Made by a program: the position numbers and the translations under genes. 64,000 bases of DNA from G965276765 sp965276825 (GTDB taxonomy: Bacteria; Actinomycetota; Acidimicrobiia; Acidimicrobiales; Palsa-688), in NCBI GenBank assembly GCA_965276825.1, contig OZ255630.1, positions 1,736,001 through 1,800,000 of the forward strand, in the 5' to 3' direction. The notes below the pieces were generated by a model. That model was given only the letters and a program-made list of their open reading frames with translations. It had not been told where the DNA came from and did not search any database. How positions within the stretch are numbered: position 1 is the first letter of the stretch; every line of letters starts with the position of its first letter. Shown one piece after another: positions 24,080 to 34,896 of this stretch.

Positions 24080-24739
24080 GTGCCCGCCCCGACCGCTGAC
24101 AACGCCGACACCGTCCCCGCCAACGGGCTCCGGGCCGTGCTCTGGGACTTCGGTGGGGTCATCACCAGCAGCCCTTTCGAGGCGTTCGCCCGCTACGAGG
24201 CGGCCAACGGACTCCCCCACGGCTTCATCCGCGGCCTCAACGCCACCAACCCCGACGACAACGCGTGGGCGCACTTCGAGCGGGGCGCGCTCGACATCGA
24301 CGAGTTCGCCCGCCACTTCGAGGCCGAGGCCGCCGCCGCGGGCGGCACCCTCGACGCCCGGTCGGTGGTGGTCGCCCTGCGGGGCGAGGTGCGCCCGGCC
24401 ATGGTGGAGGCCGTCCGCCGGTGCCGGGACCGGATGAAGACCGCGCTGCTGACCAACAACTTCGTCGTCGCCGGCCGGGAGGTCGACCACGGCGACATCC
24501 TCGAGCTGTTCGACGTGGTCGTGGAGTCGTCGCGAGCCGGGACCCGCAAGCCCGACCCCCGCTTCTACACCACCGCCTGCGAGCTCATCGGCATCCACCC
24601 GTCCGAGGCCGTCTTCCTCGACGACCTCGGCATCAACCTCAAGCCCGCCGCCGCCCTCGGCATGCGCACCATCAAGGTCGTGGACCCCACCGCGGCGCTG
24701 GCCGAGCTGGAGTCGCTGGTCGGCTTCCCGCTCGGTTGA
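24080..24739 (+). CDS. HAD superfamily (subfamily IA) hydrolase
   Basis: A 219-residue cytosolic phosphatase/dehalogenase-fold protein. Motif I is altered: AVLWDFGGVITSS has Asp followed by Gly-Gly where catalysts usually have DxDGT/DxGGV, matching the epoxide-hydrolase N-terminal phosphatase group (DFGGV). Motif II is ALLTNN, motif III Lys in GTRKPDPRFY, motif IV FLDDLGINL. Substrate unknown. GTG start with leaderless signature; no close partner gene. Confidence 0.88.
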   Translation: MPAPTADNADTVPANGLRAVLWDFGGVITSSPFEAFARYEAANGLPHGFIRGLNATNPDDNAWAHFERGALDIDEFARHFEAEAAAAGGTLDARSVVVALRGEVRPAMVEAVRRCRDRMKTALLTNNFVVAGREVDHGDILELFDVVVESSRAGTRKPDPRFYTTACELIGIHPSEAVFLDDLGINLKPAAALGMRTIKVVDPTAALAELESLVGFPLG

Positions 24740-24798
24740 GCCCCCACCTCCTGCGCATCCCGAGGTACACCGATCCGACCGCCCAGCTGTCTTGATGT

Positions 24799-25293
24799 GT
24801 GATGCGACCGGCACTCGACTTGCCTGCAGCTCCTGCGCCGGCTCCTGAGACGACCGATGACCTTTACCGTCGTCTGTGGCCGAGCATGGTGCGCCTCGCG
24901 CACCTCCTGACCGGCGTCCCTGCGGTCGCAGAGGAGATCGCCCAAGAGGCCTTCGTCGGACTCCTCAATACGACCCACGTCACTTCTCCGGAGGCATACG
25001 TCAGGCGCAGCGTCGCCAACCTTGCCATGAATTCTTCCAAGCGGGCCGTCACGGAACATAGGCATCGGCAGCGTCTTCGAGCGCCCGAACCAGCCGTGCA
25101 ATCAGACACAGACGAGTTGTGGCCACTGGTCTGCCGCTTGCCTCCCCGGCAGCGTGCCGTGGTTGTACTGCGCTACTACCTCGACATGTCCGAACTCGAG
25201 ATCGCCAGAACCCTCGGATGCCGACCCGGCACCGTCAAGGCCCACAGCGCAAAGGCGCTCACCCGTCTGCGTCAGGAGATGCCGTCATCATGA
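24799..25293 (+). CDS. ECF-type RNA polymerase sigma factor
   Basis: A 164-residue sigma-70-family protein of the SigE/ECF type. Region 2 (LYRRLWPSMVRLAHLLTGVPAVAEEIAQEAFVGLL) spans about 22-56 and region 4 (LPPRQRAVVVLRYYLDMSELEIARTLGCRPGTVKAHSAKAL) about 113-155. The start is GTG 24799 or the next ATG. The stop overlaps the downstream gene as ATGA, so the two are co-translated and the partner may be its regulator. Codons contain more A and T at third positions than neighbours, suggesting acquisition. Confidence 0.9.
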   Translation: MMRPALDLPAAPAPAPETTDDLYRRLWPSMVRLAHLLTGVPAVAEEIAQEAFVGLLNTTHVTSPEAYVRRSVANLAMNSSKRAVTEHRHRQRLRAPEPAVQSDTDELWPLVCRLPPRQRAVVVLRYYLDMSELEIARTLGCRPGTVKAHSAKALTRLRQEMPSS

Positions 25294-26048
25294 GCGACCC
25301 CCTCGAGGACGCCCTGCGAGCCGAGCTCGGTCGGGTTGCTGCCGCCACGCCGATCCCCCCGCTGCCGACAGGGGCCACCTCCGTGCCGATCCGCTCACAG
25401 GCCGCCCGAGGAAGTCGTCGGCGGCGCTGGTACGGCGTGGCTGCGGCTGCGGCCGGGATTGCCGTCGTCGGCGTGCCCGTCGCAGCGGCCGCTGGCGGGC
25501 CTCCCGTCGTTCGAGACGCGTTCGGATGGAGCCACAGCCCGTCGTCCGGCCTCACTGCGACCAGCACGAACGGCTCTCTCGCCGGCACCGTCCCAAGCGC
25601 TGCTGATCTGCCGGTCCAGATCTCCACATCCCCCGCTGTCGGTGGCGGCTTGTGCTTCAACGCCTCCGTCGCCCGTCCGACCGGCGGATCGGCTAACACC
25701 ACCACGAGCGGTTGCATGAACAGCCAGGCCATGCCGAAGAGGTTGGCCGAGGTCGGTTCCGCTGGTTCCGACAAGGGCATCCTGGCCGTCGTCTACGCTC
25801 CCGGGTCCACTCACGTGGATGTCGCCTATGGGGGCGTTACCACCAATATCCCCGTCGTCGACGACCTGTCCGCCGCGTGGGTCCCGCCAAACGAGTTTTA
25901 CCGACCGGTCGATGCAATCAGCTACGACGCAGCCGGGACGGAGACCGGGCATGTTCAGCTCGTCGAGGGAACCGACCCGGCCAAGTTCCCGCCGGCGCCA
26001 TCAGGCATCCGAGTCAAGCGGGCCGCAACTTCCGGGTCGGGAAGTTGA
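25290..26048 (+). CDS. Single-pass membrane protein encoded with the ECF sigma factor
   Basis: A 252-residue protein. Residues 1-48 are cytosolic and basic near the end (RGSRRRRW), 49-69 a hydrophobic segment (GVAAAAAGIAVVGVPVAAAA), and the rest an exported, Ser/Thr/Gly-rich domain with two cysteines (CFNAS, GCMNS). Position and overlap with the sigma gene suggest an anti-sigma or sensor, but it lacks the ZAS Cys/His motif, so this is inference. CAGGAG at 25273-25278 is a good ribosome-binding site. Confidence 0.75.
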   Translation: MSDPLEDALRAELGRVAAATPIPPLPTGATSVPIRSQAARGSRRRRWYGVAAAAAGIAVVGVPVAAAAGGPPVVRDAFGWSHSPSSGLTATSTNGSLAGTVPSAADLPVQISTSPAVGGGLCFNASVARPTGGSANTTTSGCMNSQAMPKRLAEVGSAGSDKGILAVVYAPGSTHVDVAYGGVTTNIPVVDDLSAAWVPPNEFYRPVDAISYDAAGTETGHVQLVEGTDPAKFPPAPSGIRVKRAATSGSGS

Positions 26049-26154
26049 GGCAGCGACAATCAGGAAATCTTGTCAGGAGGCGACGGGCGGCTCTGGGAGC
26101 CGAGCTTCCAGGGCCAGAGCGACGACAAGGAGCCCGGCGAGGTCCGCCGGGAGC

Positions 26155-26580
26155 AGCTCGGTGGCTGAGGTCGTCGCGGCCGGTGCCGGCGACGGGCCCG
26201 TGGTCCAGTCCCTTCGACTGCGAGCCCTGGCCGACTCGCTCGGCGCGTTTGCCTCCAACTACGGGTGCGAGGCTGTGTTCGGCGACGAGGAATGGCAACG
26301 CCGGGTCGCTGACGGCCACTGGTGTTGGCCATCGCCGAGCAGGAAACCGTCAGGCTGGTGACGGCGCAGGTGAAAGGAACCAACCGGCATCTGCTGGGCA
26401 TGTGGGTGGATCCGGCCGCGCGCGGCACCGGGGCCGCGACCGCCGTGGTGGGGGCGGTCAGCGCCTGGGCCGCCACCGGTGGCGCGGCCACCGTGAGCCT
26501 CTGAGTGGTCGACGGCAACCTCCGGGCCCGGCGGCTTTACGACCGGCTGGGGTTTGCGCCGACAGGCAAACACCACCCCC
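26155..26580 (+). pseudogene. Broken GNAT acetyltransferase
   Basis: Remains of a GNAT-family N-acetyltransferase. The first part (ALADSLGAFASNYGCEAVFGDEEWQRRVADG) is in one frame; from about 26322 a second frame carries GTNRHLLGMWVDPAARGTGAATAVVGAVSAW with the acetyl-CoA loop; a TGA at 26502-26504 replaces the expected Trp codon, and VVDGNLRARRLYDRLGFAPTGKHHPLP follows in the same frame. Thus at least one frameshift (about 26310-26325) and one nonsense change, and the C-terminal end is lost in low-complexity sequence. A sequencing error cannot explain both lesions easily. Confidence 0.8.
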
Positions 26581-26720
26581 TGCCGACCAAGGCGTCGCCA
26601 CCGCCATCCCGCCCGCGCCCAGATCCGCACACCCACAACCACGGGCCCCCCCGAAACCGCCGCAAGCAGCGGGCCCAATCCCACGCGGTCCCAACCGCCA
26701 ACTCACAGTTGTGCTTCACG

Positions 26721-29700
26721 TCAGACCAGACCGAGGGCCCGGCCGATGAGGTCGGCGTGCTCGAGCTCGTGCATGGCGTGGCTGCCGGTCGCCGGCGACC
26801 CGGAGGCCACCCGGGTGGCCCGCTCGAAGCGGTAGTCGGCGCTGACGAGACGGCTGAGGCGGTCACGGACGAAGCCCCACGCACCCATGTTCTCCGGCTC
26901 CTCCTGGAGCCAGACGACGGCCTCCGCGTTGGCGTAGCCGGCGATGGCCGCGGCGATCTGCTCCTCGGGCCAGGGATGGAGCTGCTCCACCCGGACGATC
27001 GCCACGTGCTCGGCCCGCGGCCCTTCCTTGTCACGGGTGACGAGGGCATCGAGGGCCACCTTGCCGGTGGCCAGCACGATCCGCGTCACGGCGTCGGATC
27101 CGGACCTGGCCGGGTCGTCGAGCACCTCGCGGAAGCTCCCGGTGGTGAAGTCCTCCGCACGGCTGTAGGCCTCGCGACCACGCAGGTAGCGCTTGGGGGT
27201 GAACAGCACCAGCGGCTTGCGGCTGGTCGAGAGGACCTGGCGGCGCAGGATGTGGAACAGCTGCGCGGAGGTGGTCACGTCCGCGACCTGCATGTTGTCC
27301 TCGGCGCAGAGGTCGAGGAAGCGCTCCATCCTCGCCGAGGAGTGCTCCGCGCCCTGACCCTCGTAGCCGTGGGGCAGGAGCAACGTGAGGCCCGAGGTCT
27401 GCGACCACTTGATCTCCGCGGCGGCGAGGAACTGGTCGATCACGATCTGCGCGCCGTTGACGAAGTCGCCGAACTGCGCCTCCCACGCCACCAGCGCGTC
27501 CCTCGACACGAGCGAGTAGCCGTACTCGAAGCCGAGGGCGGCGTACTCGGAGAGCAGCGAGTCGTAGATGAAGAAGCGCCCGACGCTGTCGAGGTGCTCG
27601 AGGGGGGTGTGCTCGGCGCCGGTGATGTTGTCGACCAGGGTGGCGTTGCGGTGGCCGAAGGTGCCGCGCCGGGTGTCCTGGCCCACCAAGCGCACGTCGT
27701 GACCATCGAGGAGCAACGTGCCGTAGGCGAGCGCCTCGCCGAGGGCCCAGTCGGCCTCGCCGCCGGCCCAGAGCTTGGCCCGGGTGTCGAAGACCTTGAT
27801 CAGCTTCGGGTGGATGCTGAAGCCGTCGGGCGCCGAGCCGATGGCGTCGACGATCCTCTGCAGCACCTCCTGGTCGACGCCGGTCGGGATCGGCGCGAGG
27901 ACCGGGGCGGGATCGGGCACGGGCGGGAGGGCCGTCGGCTTGGGCGCCGCGGCGGCACGGGTCTCGTCGAGGGCCGCCTGGAGCCGCCTCGAGAAGTCGG
28001 CGAGCGCCTCCTCGGCCTCCTCCAGGTTGATGTCCCCTCGCCGCACCAACGCCTCGGTGTAGAGCTTGCGGACGCTGCGGTGCTCCTTGATGAGCTGGTA
28101 GAGCAGCGGCTGTGTGAGGGACGGGTCGTCCTGCTCGTTGTGGCCGAAGCGCCGGTAGCAGACCATGTCGATCACGACGTCTTTGTGGAACGCCTGGCGG
28201 AAGGCGAACGCCAGCCGGCCGACCCGGACACAGGCCTCGGGGTCGTCGCCGTTGACGTGGAAGATCGGCGCCTGGACCATCTTGGCCACGTCGGTGGCGT
28301 ACACGGAGCTGCGGGCCGACTCGGGGTTGGTGGTGAAGCCGAGCTGGTTGTTGATCACCAGGTGGACGGTGCCGCCGGTCTCGTAGCCGTCGAGGGCCGA
28401 CATGTTGAGCGTCTCGGCGACCACGCCCTGCCCGGCAAAGGCGGCGTCTCCGTGGATGAGCAGCGGGAGCACCGGGTGGGCGGGGTCGGCCGGGGTCGGC
28501 TCCCGGGCGGAGCTCAGGTCCTGGTAGGCCCGGGCCATGCCCTCGACCACCGGGTCGACGGCCTCCAGGTGGGAGGGGTTGGACGACAGGTCGACGTCGA
28601 TCGGGAGGCCCGACCGGCCGACGAAGGTGCCCTTGAAACCCTTGTGGTACTTGACGTCGCCGGAGCCCTGGACGGTGCCGGGGTCGATGTTGCCCTCGAA
28701 CTCCTCGAACAGCTCCCCGTAGGCCTTGCCGACGATGTTGATCAGGACGTTGAGCCGGCCGCGGTGCGCCATGCCGACCACCGCGCGGCTCTGGCCGGCG
28801 CTGGCCGCGTCGTCGAGGATGGCGTCGATCAGCGGGATGGCCGCTTCGCCGCCTTCGAGGCCGAAGCGCTTCTGGCCGATGTACTTGGTGTTGAGGAACT
28901 GCTCGAGGGCCTCGGCGGCGTTGAGGCGCCCGAGCACCCAGCGGTGCTCGTCCGGGGCCAGCTGGGTCGAGATCCCCTCGACGTGGGTCTGGATCCAGCG
29001 CTTCTGGACGGGATCCATGATGTGCATGTACTCGACGCCGACGGTCCTGCAGTACGCGTCGCGCAGCACGGCGAGGATCTCCGACAGCTTCATGGCCTGG
29101 CGACCCGCGAGGCCTCCGGTGAGGAACTCGCGGTCGAGGTCCCAGACCGTCAGCCCGTAGGTGTCGGGATCGAGCTCGTCGGGGACGCTCGGCTCCTTCC
29201 AGTCGAGCGGGTCGAGGTGGGCGATCAGGTGGCCGCGCGCCCGGTACATGTTGACCAGGCTGTCGACCTGCATCTGCTTCTCGACGTGGCCGCTGCCCCT
29301 CGTGCCTGGGTCGTTGACGTCCGAGCCTCGGTGGACCGGCTCGACCGGCACCCGCATGGCCCGGAACACCCGCTCGTAGAAGCCGTCGTCGCCGGTGAGC
29401 AGGCGGTGCACCCGCTGGAGGAACAGGCCCGACTCCGCACCCTGGATGATGCGGTGGTCGTAGGTCGAGGTGATGGTGACGACCTTCGACACGCCCAGCT
29501 CGGCGAGGATCCTCGGGTCGGCGGCCTGCCACTCGGCGGGATAGTCGATGCTGCCGACCCCGACGATGGCGCCCTGGCCCGGCATCAGGCGCGGCACCGA
29601 CTGGAAGGTGCCGATGGTGCCGGGGTTGGTCAGGCTGACCGTCGCCCCGGCAAAGTCGTCGGCCCCGATCTTGTTGGTCCTGACCTTGCGGATCAGCTCC

Positions 29701-30407
29701 TCGTACGCCAGCCAGAATCCGAGGAAGTCGAGGCTCTCGGCGTTGCGCACGACGGGGACGAGCAGCGTCCTCGATCCGTCCGGGCGCTCCATGTCGACGG
29801 CGATGCCGAGGCCGAGGTGCTCGTGGCGCACGACGGTGGGCGGGGCCTTGGGATCGGCCCGGTCGGGCGCCACGAAGGAGGCGTTGATGGCGGGGACGGC
29901 GACCAGGGCCTCGACCACGGCGAAGCCGATGAGATGGGTGAAGCTGACCTTGCCGGCGGTGCCCGACCTGGCCAGCTCGTCGTTCAGGAGCCGCCGGTTG
30001 ACCTCGAGCAGGCGGGCCGGCACGACCCGGAAGCTGGTCGCGGTCGGGACCCCGAGGCTGGCCTCCATGTTGGCGACGATGCGGGCGGCAGCGCCGCGGA
30101 TCGGCGTGCCGACCACGACGGCCGGGGTGGCCGGCTGGGGCGAGCTGCCGTTGGTGGCGGTCGTCGCCGGCGGCGCAGCCGGCGACGCGACGCTCGCCGA
30201 GCCGGCCCCGTTGGCGCCGCTGGCCGCCGGTCTCGGCGGATCGAGGGTCGGTCTGGCCAGGTTGACCCCGCCGGGCCGGTAGCCCTGGAAGAAGTCGCGC
30301 CAACCGTCGGTCACCGACTCCGGGTCGTCGCGGTAGCGCTCGTACATCTCGTCAACGAGCCAGGCGTTCGGACCGAACACCTGAGGGGATTGCGCGTCAT
30401 CGGCCAT
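26721..30407 (-). CDS. kgd: Multifunctional 2-oxoglutarate decarboxylase/dehydrogenase (E1 with E2-like domain)
   Basis: A 1228-residue TCA-cycle enzyme of the actinobacterial Kgd/OdhA type. After an N-terminal PNAWLVDEMYERYRDDPESV segment and an Ala/Pro linker comes an E2-like acyltransferase domain (about 105-345) ending in TSTYDHRIIQGAESG. A thiamine-diphosphate E1 domain follows (about 390-1228) with VVGMAHRGRLNVL, HGDAAFAGQGVVAE, NNQLGFTTNP, RRFGHNEQDDP and LLPHGYEGQGAEHSSAR. No lipoyl domain is present, so it needs an external lipoylated partner. In relatives activity is controlled by the FHA protein GarA. Divergent from ettA. Confidence 0.95.
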   Translation of the reverse strand: MADDAQSPQVFGPNAWLVDEMYERYRDDPESVTDGWRDFFQGYRPGGVNLARPTLDPPRPAASGANGAGSASVASPAAPPATTATNGSSPQPATPAVVVGTPIRGAAARIVANMEASLGVPTATSFRVVPARLLEVNRRLLNDELARSGTAGKVSFTHLIGFAVVEALVAVPAINASFVAPDRADPKAPPTVVRHEHLGLGIAVDMERPDGSRTLLVPVVRNAESLDFLGFWLAYEELIRKVRTNKIGADDFAGATVSLTNPGTIGTFQSVPRLMPGQGAIVGVGSIDYPAEWQAADPRILAELGVSKVVTITSTYDHRIIQGAESGLFLQRVHRLLTGDDGFYERVFRAMRVPVEPVHRGSDVNDPGTRGSGHVEKQMQVDSLVNMYRARGHLIAHLDPLDWKEPSVPDELDPDTYGLTVWDLDREFLTGGLAGRQAMKLSEILAVLRDAYCRTVGVEYMHIMDPVQKRWIQTHVEGISTQLAPDEHRWVLGRLNAAEALEQFLNTKYIGQKRFGLEGGEAAIPLIDAILDDAASAGQSRAVVGMAHRGRLNVLINIVGKAYGELFEEFEGNIDPGTVQGSGDVKYHKGFKGTFVGRSGLPIDVDLSSNPSHLEAVDPVVEGMARAYQDLSSAREPTPADPAHPVLPLLIHGDAAFAGQGVVAETLNMSALDGYETGGTVHLVINNQLGFTTNPESARSSVYATDVAKMVQAPIFHVNGDDPEACVRVGRLAFAFRQAFHKDVVIDMVCYRRFGHNEQDDPSLTQPLLYQLIKEHRSVRKLYTEALVRRGDINLEEAEEALADFSRRLQAALDETRAAAAPKPTALPPVPDPAPVLAPIPTGVDQEVLQRIVDAIGSAPDGFSIHPKLIKVFDTRAKLWAGGEADWALGEALAYGTLLLDGHDVRLVGQDTRRGTFGHRNATLVDNITGAEHTPLEHLDSVGRFFIYDSLLSEYAALGFEYGYSLVSRDALVAWEAQFGDFVNGAQIVIDQFLAAAEIKWSQTSGLTLLLPHGYEGQGAEHSSARMERFLDLCAEDNMQVADVTTSAQLFHILRRQVLSTSRKPLVLFTPKRYLRGREAYSRAEDFTTGSFREVLDDPARSGSDAVTRIVLATGKVALDALVTRDKEGPRAEHVAIVRVEQLHPWPEEQIAAAIAGYANAEAVVWLQEEPENMGAWGFVRDRLSRLVSADYRFERATRVASGSPATGSHAMHELEHADLIGRALGLV

Positions 30408-30485
30408 ATCGGGAGCCAAGCCTACGTCCGGGCCGTCCCGAAGCACCGCCACCGGCGCGGAGTCCGCGCCCGGCGCACCTCGGGG

Positions 30486-30491
30486 CAGACT
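30486..30491 (+). promoter_or_regulatory. Probable leaderless -10 of ettA
   Basis: CAGACT ends 6 bases before the ATG at 30498; same hexamer as in the small RNA promoter. Confidence 0.4.
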
Positions 30492-30497
30492 GGGGGC

Positions 30498-32169
<1,672 letters not shown>

Positions 32170-32177
<8 letters not shown>

Positions 32178-33039
32178 GCACCCGGCCCCTCCCGGGCTGC
32201 ACGTGGCCAGGCGGGCACCGATGGTCCGGGGCGGGGACGCGCCGACGGTCCTCGTGGTCCACGGGGCCATGGACCGCTCGTCGAGCTTCGGGCGCGTCGC
32301 CGCCCACCTGCCCGAGGCGACCGTGCTCGCCTACGACCGGAGGGGTTACGGTCGCTCCACGCGCCCGCCGTCGGAGCACTTCGACGACCAGGCGGACGAC
32401 CTCCTCGAGGTCATCGGCGACGAGCCGGTCATCGGCCTCGGCCACAGCTTCGGTGGCGCGGTGGTCCTGGCGGCCGCAGCCAGGCGTCCCGACCTCGTCC
32501 GGGCGGCCGTCGTGTGGGAGCCGCCCGTGCCGTGGCTCGGGTCCTGGCGGTCGGGCAGCGCCGGCCAGGCGCTCATCGACCAGGGGGGCGACCCCGGGGA
32601 CCAGGCCGAGCGGTTCATGCGGCGCATGGTCGGCGACCGGATCTGGGACCACCTGCCGGCGGCCACCAGGAGCAAGCGGCGGGCGGAGGGGTCCAGCCTG
32701 GTCGCCGATCTGCTCGCCCTGCGCCGCCTCGGCTGGGTGCCCGAGGACGTGACCGTCCCGGTGATCGTCGGCCACGGCGCGGCCAGCCGGCCCCACCACC
32801 GCCTGGGCACCGCCGAGCTCGTCCGGCGGTTGCCTCACGCCTCGCTGGTCACCGTCGAAGGCGCCGAGCACGGCGCCCACCTCAGCCACGCCCCCGCCCT
32901 GTCCGACCTGGTCCGCTCCGTCGTCGCGCTCGCCGGCGAGGGCGACGCGAGACCGCGTGTGGGCACAGTGGGCAGACCCGTCGGCGGTGGGGCAGAGTCC
33001 GGTGGTCAACCCGACCCGCCGGCGCCGGCGATGGCCTGA
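32170..33039 (+). CDS. Alpha/beta hydrolase
   Basis: A 289-residue alpha/beta-hydrolase. Oxyanion-hole region VLVVHGAMDRSS near residues 27-38, nucleophile elbow GLGHSFGGAVV (Ser) near 88-98, and a late VEGAEHGAHLSHAP with the catalytic His. The C-terminal 30 residues are Gly/Pro-rich and not conserved. Its GTG overlaps the end of ettA by 8 bases, so it is probably translated from the same message. Substrate unknown. Confidence 0.85.
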
Positions 33040-33055
33040 TCCAGGAGGACCGATC

Positions 33056-33955
33056 ATGAGAGTCGCCGTCACGGGCAGCCACGGGCTGATCGCCAGCCAT
33101 CTCGTCCCCGCGCTCAGGGCGCGAGGCGACGAGGTGGTGCGGGTGGTGCGCGGCGACGGCGAGGCAGGTCCGACCGTGCGTTGGGACCCGGCGGCAGGGA
33201 CCATCGACGCGGGCGCCCTCGAGGGGTGCGACGCCGTGATCCACCTGGCCGGCGTCGGGATCGCCGCCAGGCGGTGGAACGCCGAGCACAAGCGGGCCGT
33301 GATCGAGTCCAGGGAGGGCCCGACGGCGCTCCTGGCGAGGACCGTCGCCGCCATGGCCCGCCCGCCGAGGGTGGTGGCCAGCGCGTCGGCCATCGGCTTC
33401 TACGGCGACCGCGACGACGAGCTGCTGAGCGAGGACAGCCCGTCGGGCTCGGGCTTCCTGGCCGATGTGTGCCGAAGGTGGGAGGCGGCTGCCGCTCCCG
33501 TCGCCGAGGCGGGTGTCCGCCTGGTGACGCTTCGGACCGGCATCGTGCAGGCCGCCGAGGGAGGCGCGCTCCACACCCAGCTGCCCATCTTCAACCTCGG
33601 TGGGGGCGCCAGGTTCGGCCGGGGACGGCAGTGGGTCAGCTGGATCTCCATCGACGACGAGGTCGGCGGCATCCTCCACGCCGTCGACACCCACGCCGTG
33701 GCCGGGCCGGTCAACCTCACGGCGCCGACGCCGGTGACCAACGCGGCGTACACCGCGACCCTCGGCCGGGTGCTCGGTCGGCCGGCCTTCCTGGCCGTGC
33801 CACCCGTGGCGGTCAAGGCGGTCCTCGGTGCCGAGATGGCCTCGGAGATGCTCCTCGTCAGCCAGCGGGTGCGTCCCGGCGTGCTGGAGGGCACCGGGTA
33901 CGCGTGGCGCCACCCCGAGCTCGAGCCCGCCCTCAGAGCCGTCCTCGGCCGCTGA
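33056..33955 (+). CDS. TIGR01777-type NAD(P)-dependent epimerase/SDR
   Basis: A 299-residue extended short-chain-dehydrogenase-like protein of the YfcH/SulA (TIGR01777) family: MRVAVTGSHGLIASHLVPAL nucleotide loop at the N-terminus, HLAGVGIAARRW, SASAIGFYGD, and a C-terminal DUF1731-like part (LGRPAFLAVPPVAVKAVLGAEMASEMLLVSQRVRPGVLEGTGY). AGGAGG at 33043-33048 is a clear ribosome-binding site. Biochemical function of the family is not established. Confidence 0.9.
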   Translation: MRVAVTGSHGLIASHLVPALRARGDEVVRVVRGDGEAGPTVRWDPAAGTIDAGALEGCDAVIHLAGVGIAARRWNAEHKRAVIESREGPTALLARTVAAMARPPRVVASASAIGFYGDRDDELLSEDSPSGSGFLADVCRRWEAAAAPVAEAGVRLVTLRTGIVQAAEGGALHTQLPIFNLGGGARFGRGRQWVSWISIDDEVGGILHAVDTHAVAGPVNLTAPTPVTNAAYTATLGRVLGRPAFLAVPPVAVKAVLGAEMASEMLLVSQRVRPGVLEGTGYAWRHPELEPALRAVLGR

Positions 33956-33996
33956 CCGATCCTGGCGGGGGCAGCCCCACCGTCGGAGGGGTGGTC

Positions 33997-34896
33997 ATGG
34001 TCGTGGTCCACCACGACCAGCCGGTGCGCTGCGCGGCGACGGCGCGCGCCTTCGCCGGGCAGGCCGGCGTGGGCGACGTCTGGGTGGTCGACAGCAGCTC
34101 GCGCCCCGAGTCGCTGGCCCGCCTGCGGGCGCTGGCTCCGGAGCTGGAGATCATCGAGACCGGAGGCAACGTCGGCTTCGGGCCGGGAGCCAACGCCGGC
34201 ATCAGGCGGTGGCTGGCCGACGGTCGGGGCGACTGGATCGGCGTCGCCCCCCACGATGCCCTCCCCGAACCCGGCTGCGTCGAGGCGTTGGTGGCCGCGG
34301 CGACCGGCGTGGCGCAGGCCGGCCTGGTCTGCGCCGAGTTCGGCCCCGGCTACGAGCTCGTCCCGGCCTACGACCACGTGCTCGGCGGCTACCACCGACC
34401 GAGGAGCCGAGGGGTGGGCTGGGAGGACGTCCCCTACCCCCACGGCACGCTCCTGCTGGCGCGGCGGGCCGCCCTCGAGGAGATCGGCCTGTTCGACGAG
34501 CGCTACTTCGCCTACTGCGAGGAGGTCGACCTCGGGATCCGGGCGGCGGCGGCCGGGTGGCGGGTCGGGATCGCCTGGGGGGCGGTGGTGCGCAACGGCT
34601 CCCAGCCCCCGCGCCCCGCGGCCGACTACCTGCAGCTGCGCAACACCCTCCTGCTCGTGAGCTCCCACCACGGGCGACCCCAGGTGCGGGGCCGGATCGT
34701 GCTCGCCGCCGCCCACATCGCCGCGCTCGCGATGCGTCAGCCGAGGTCGGCGCCGAGAGCCCTGGAGGTGTCGGTCAGGGCCGTGCGCGACCACAGGAGA
34801 GGACGGTACGGGGCGCCCCCGGCGAGGATCGTCGGCCTGGGATCGGTCGCATCCAACCGGTCGAACCGCGGCCGGCGCCCTAGGTTGCGGGCATGA
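33997..34896 (+). CDS. Family 2 glycosyltransferase
   Basis: A 299-residue GT2 protein of the rhamnosyltransferase (WbbL-like) type. MVVVHHDQPVRCAA starts the nucleotide-sugar fold, GGNVGFGPGANAGIR is the typical Gly-rich motif, and FDERYFAYCEEVDLGIRAAAAGWRV holds the acidic catalytic region. The usual DDD-type metal motif appears weakened around IGVAPHDALPEPG. No membrane anchor. GGAGGG at 33985-33990 favours ATG 33997 over GTG 33991. Likely envelope polysaccharide or glycolipid synthesis; next gene overlaps (ATGA). Confidence 0.85.
   Translation: MVVVHHDQPVRCAATARAFAGQAGVGDVWVVDSSSRPESLARLRALAPELEIIETGGNVGFGPGANAGIRRWLADGRGDWIGVAPHDALPEPGCVEALVAAATGVAQAGLVCAEFGPGYELVPAYDHVLGGYHRPRSRGVGWEDVPYPHGTLLLARRAALEEIGLFDERYFAYCEEVDLGIRAAAAGWRVGIAWGAVVRNGSQPPRPAADYLQLRNTLLLVSSHHGRPQVRGRIVLAAAHIAALAMRQPRSAPRALEVSVRAVRDHRRGRYGAPPARIVGLGSVASNRSNRGRRPRLRA
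34881..34886 (+). promoter_or_regulatory. Leaderless -10 hexamer within the glycosyltransferase 3' end
   Basis: TAGGTT, six bases before the ATG at 34893, giving the FAD-reductase gene its own possible promoter. Confidence 0.4.

Noticed and set aside
26505..30497. Plus-strand open frame joining the GNAT remnant to ettA across kgd
   Set aside because: Antisense to kgd with no domain content; it stays open only because of GC-rich third positions. ettA starts at 30498.
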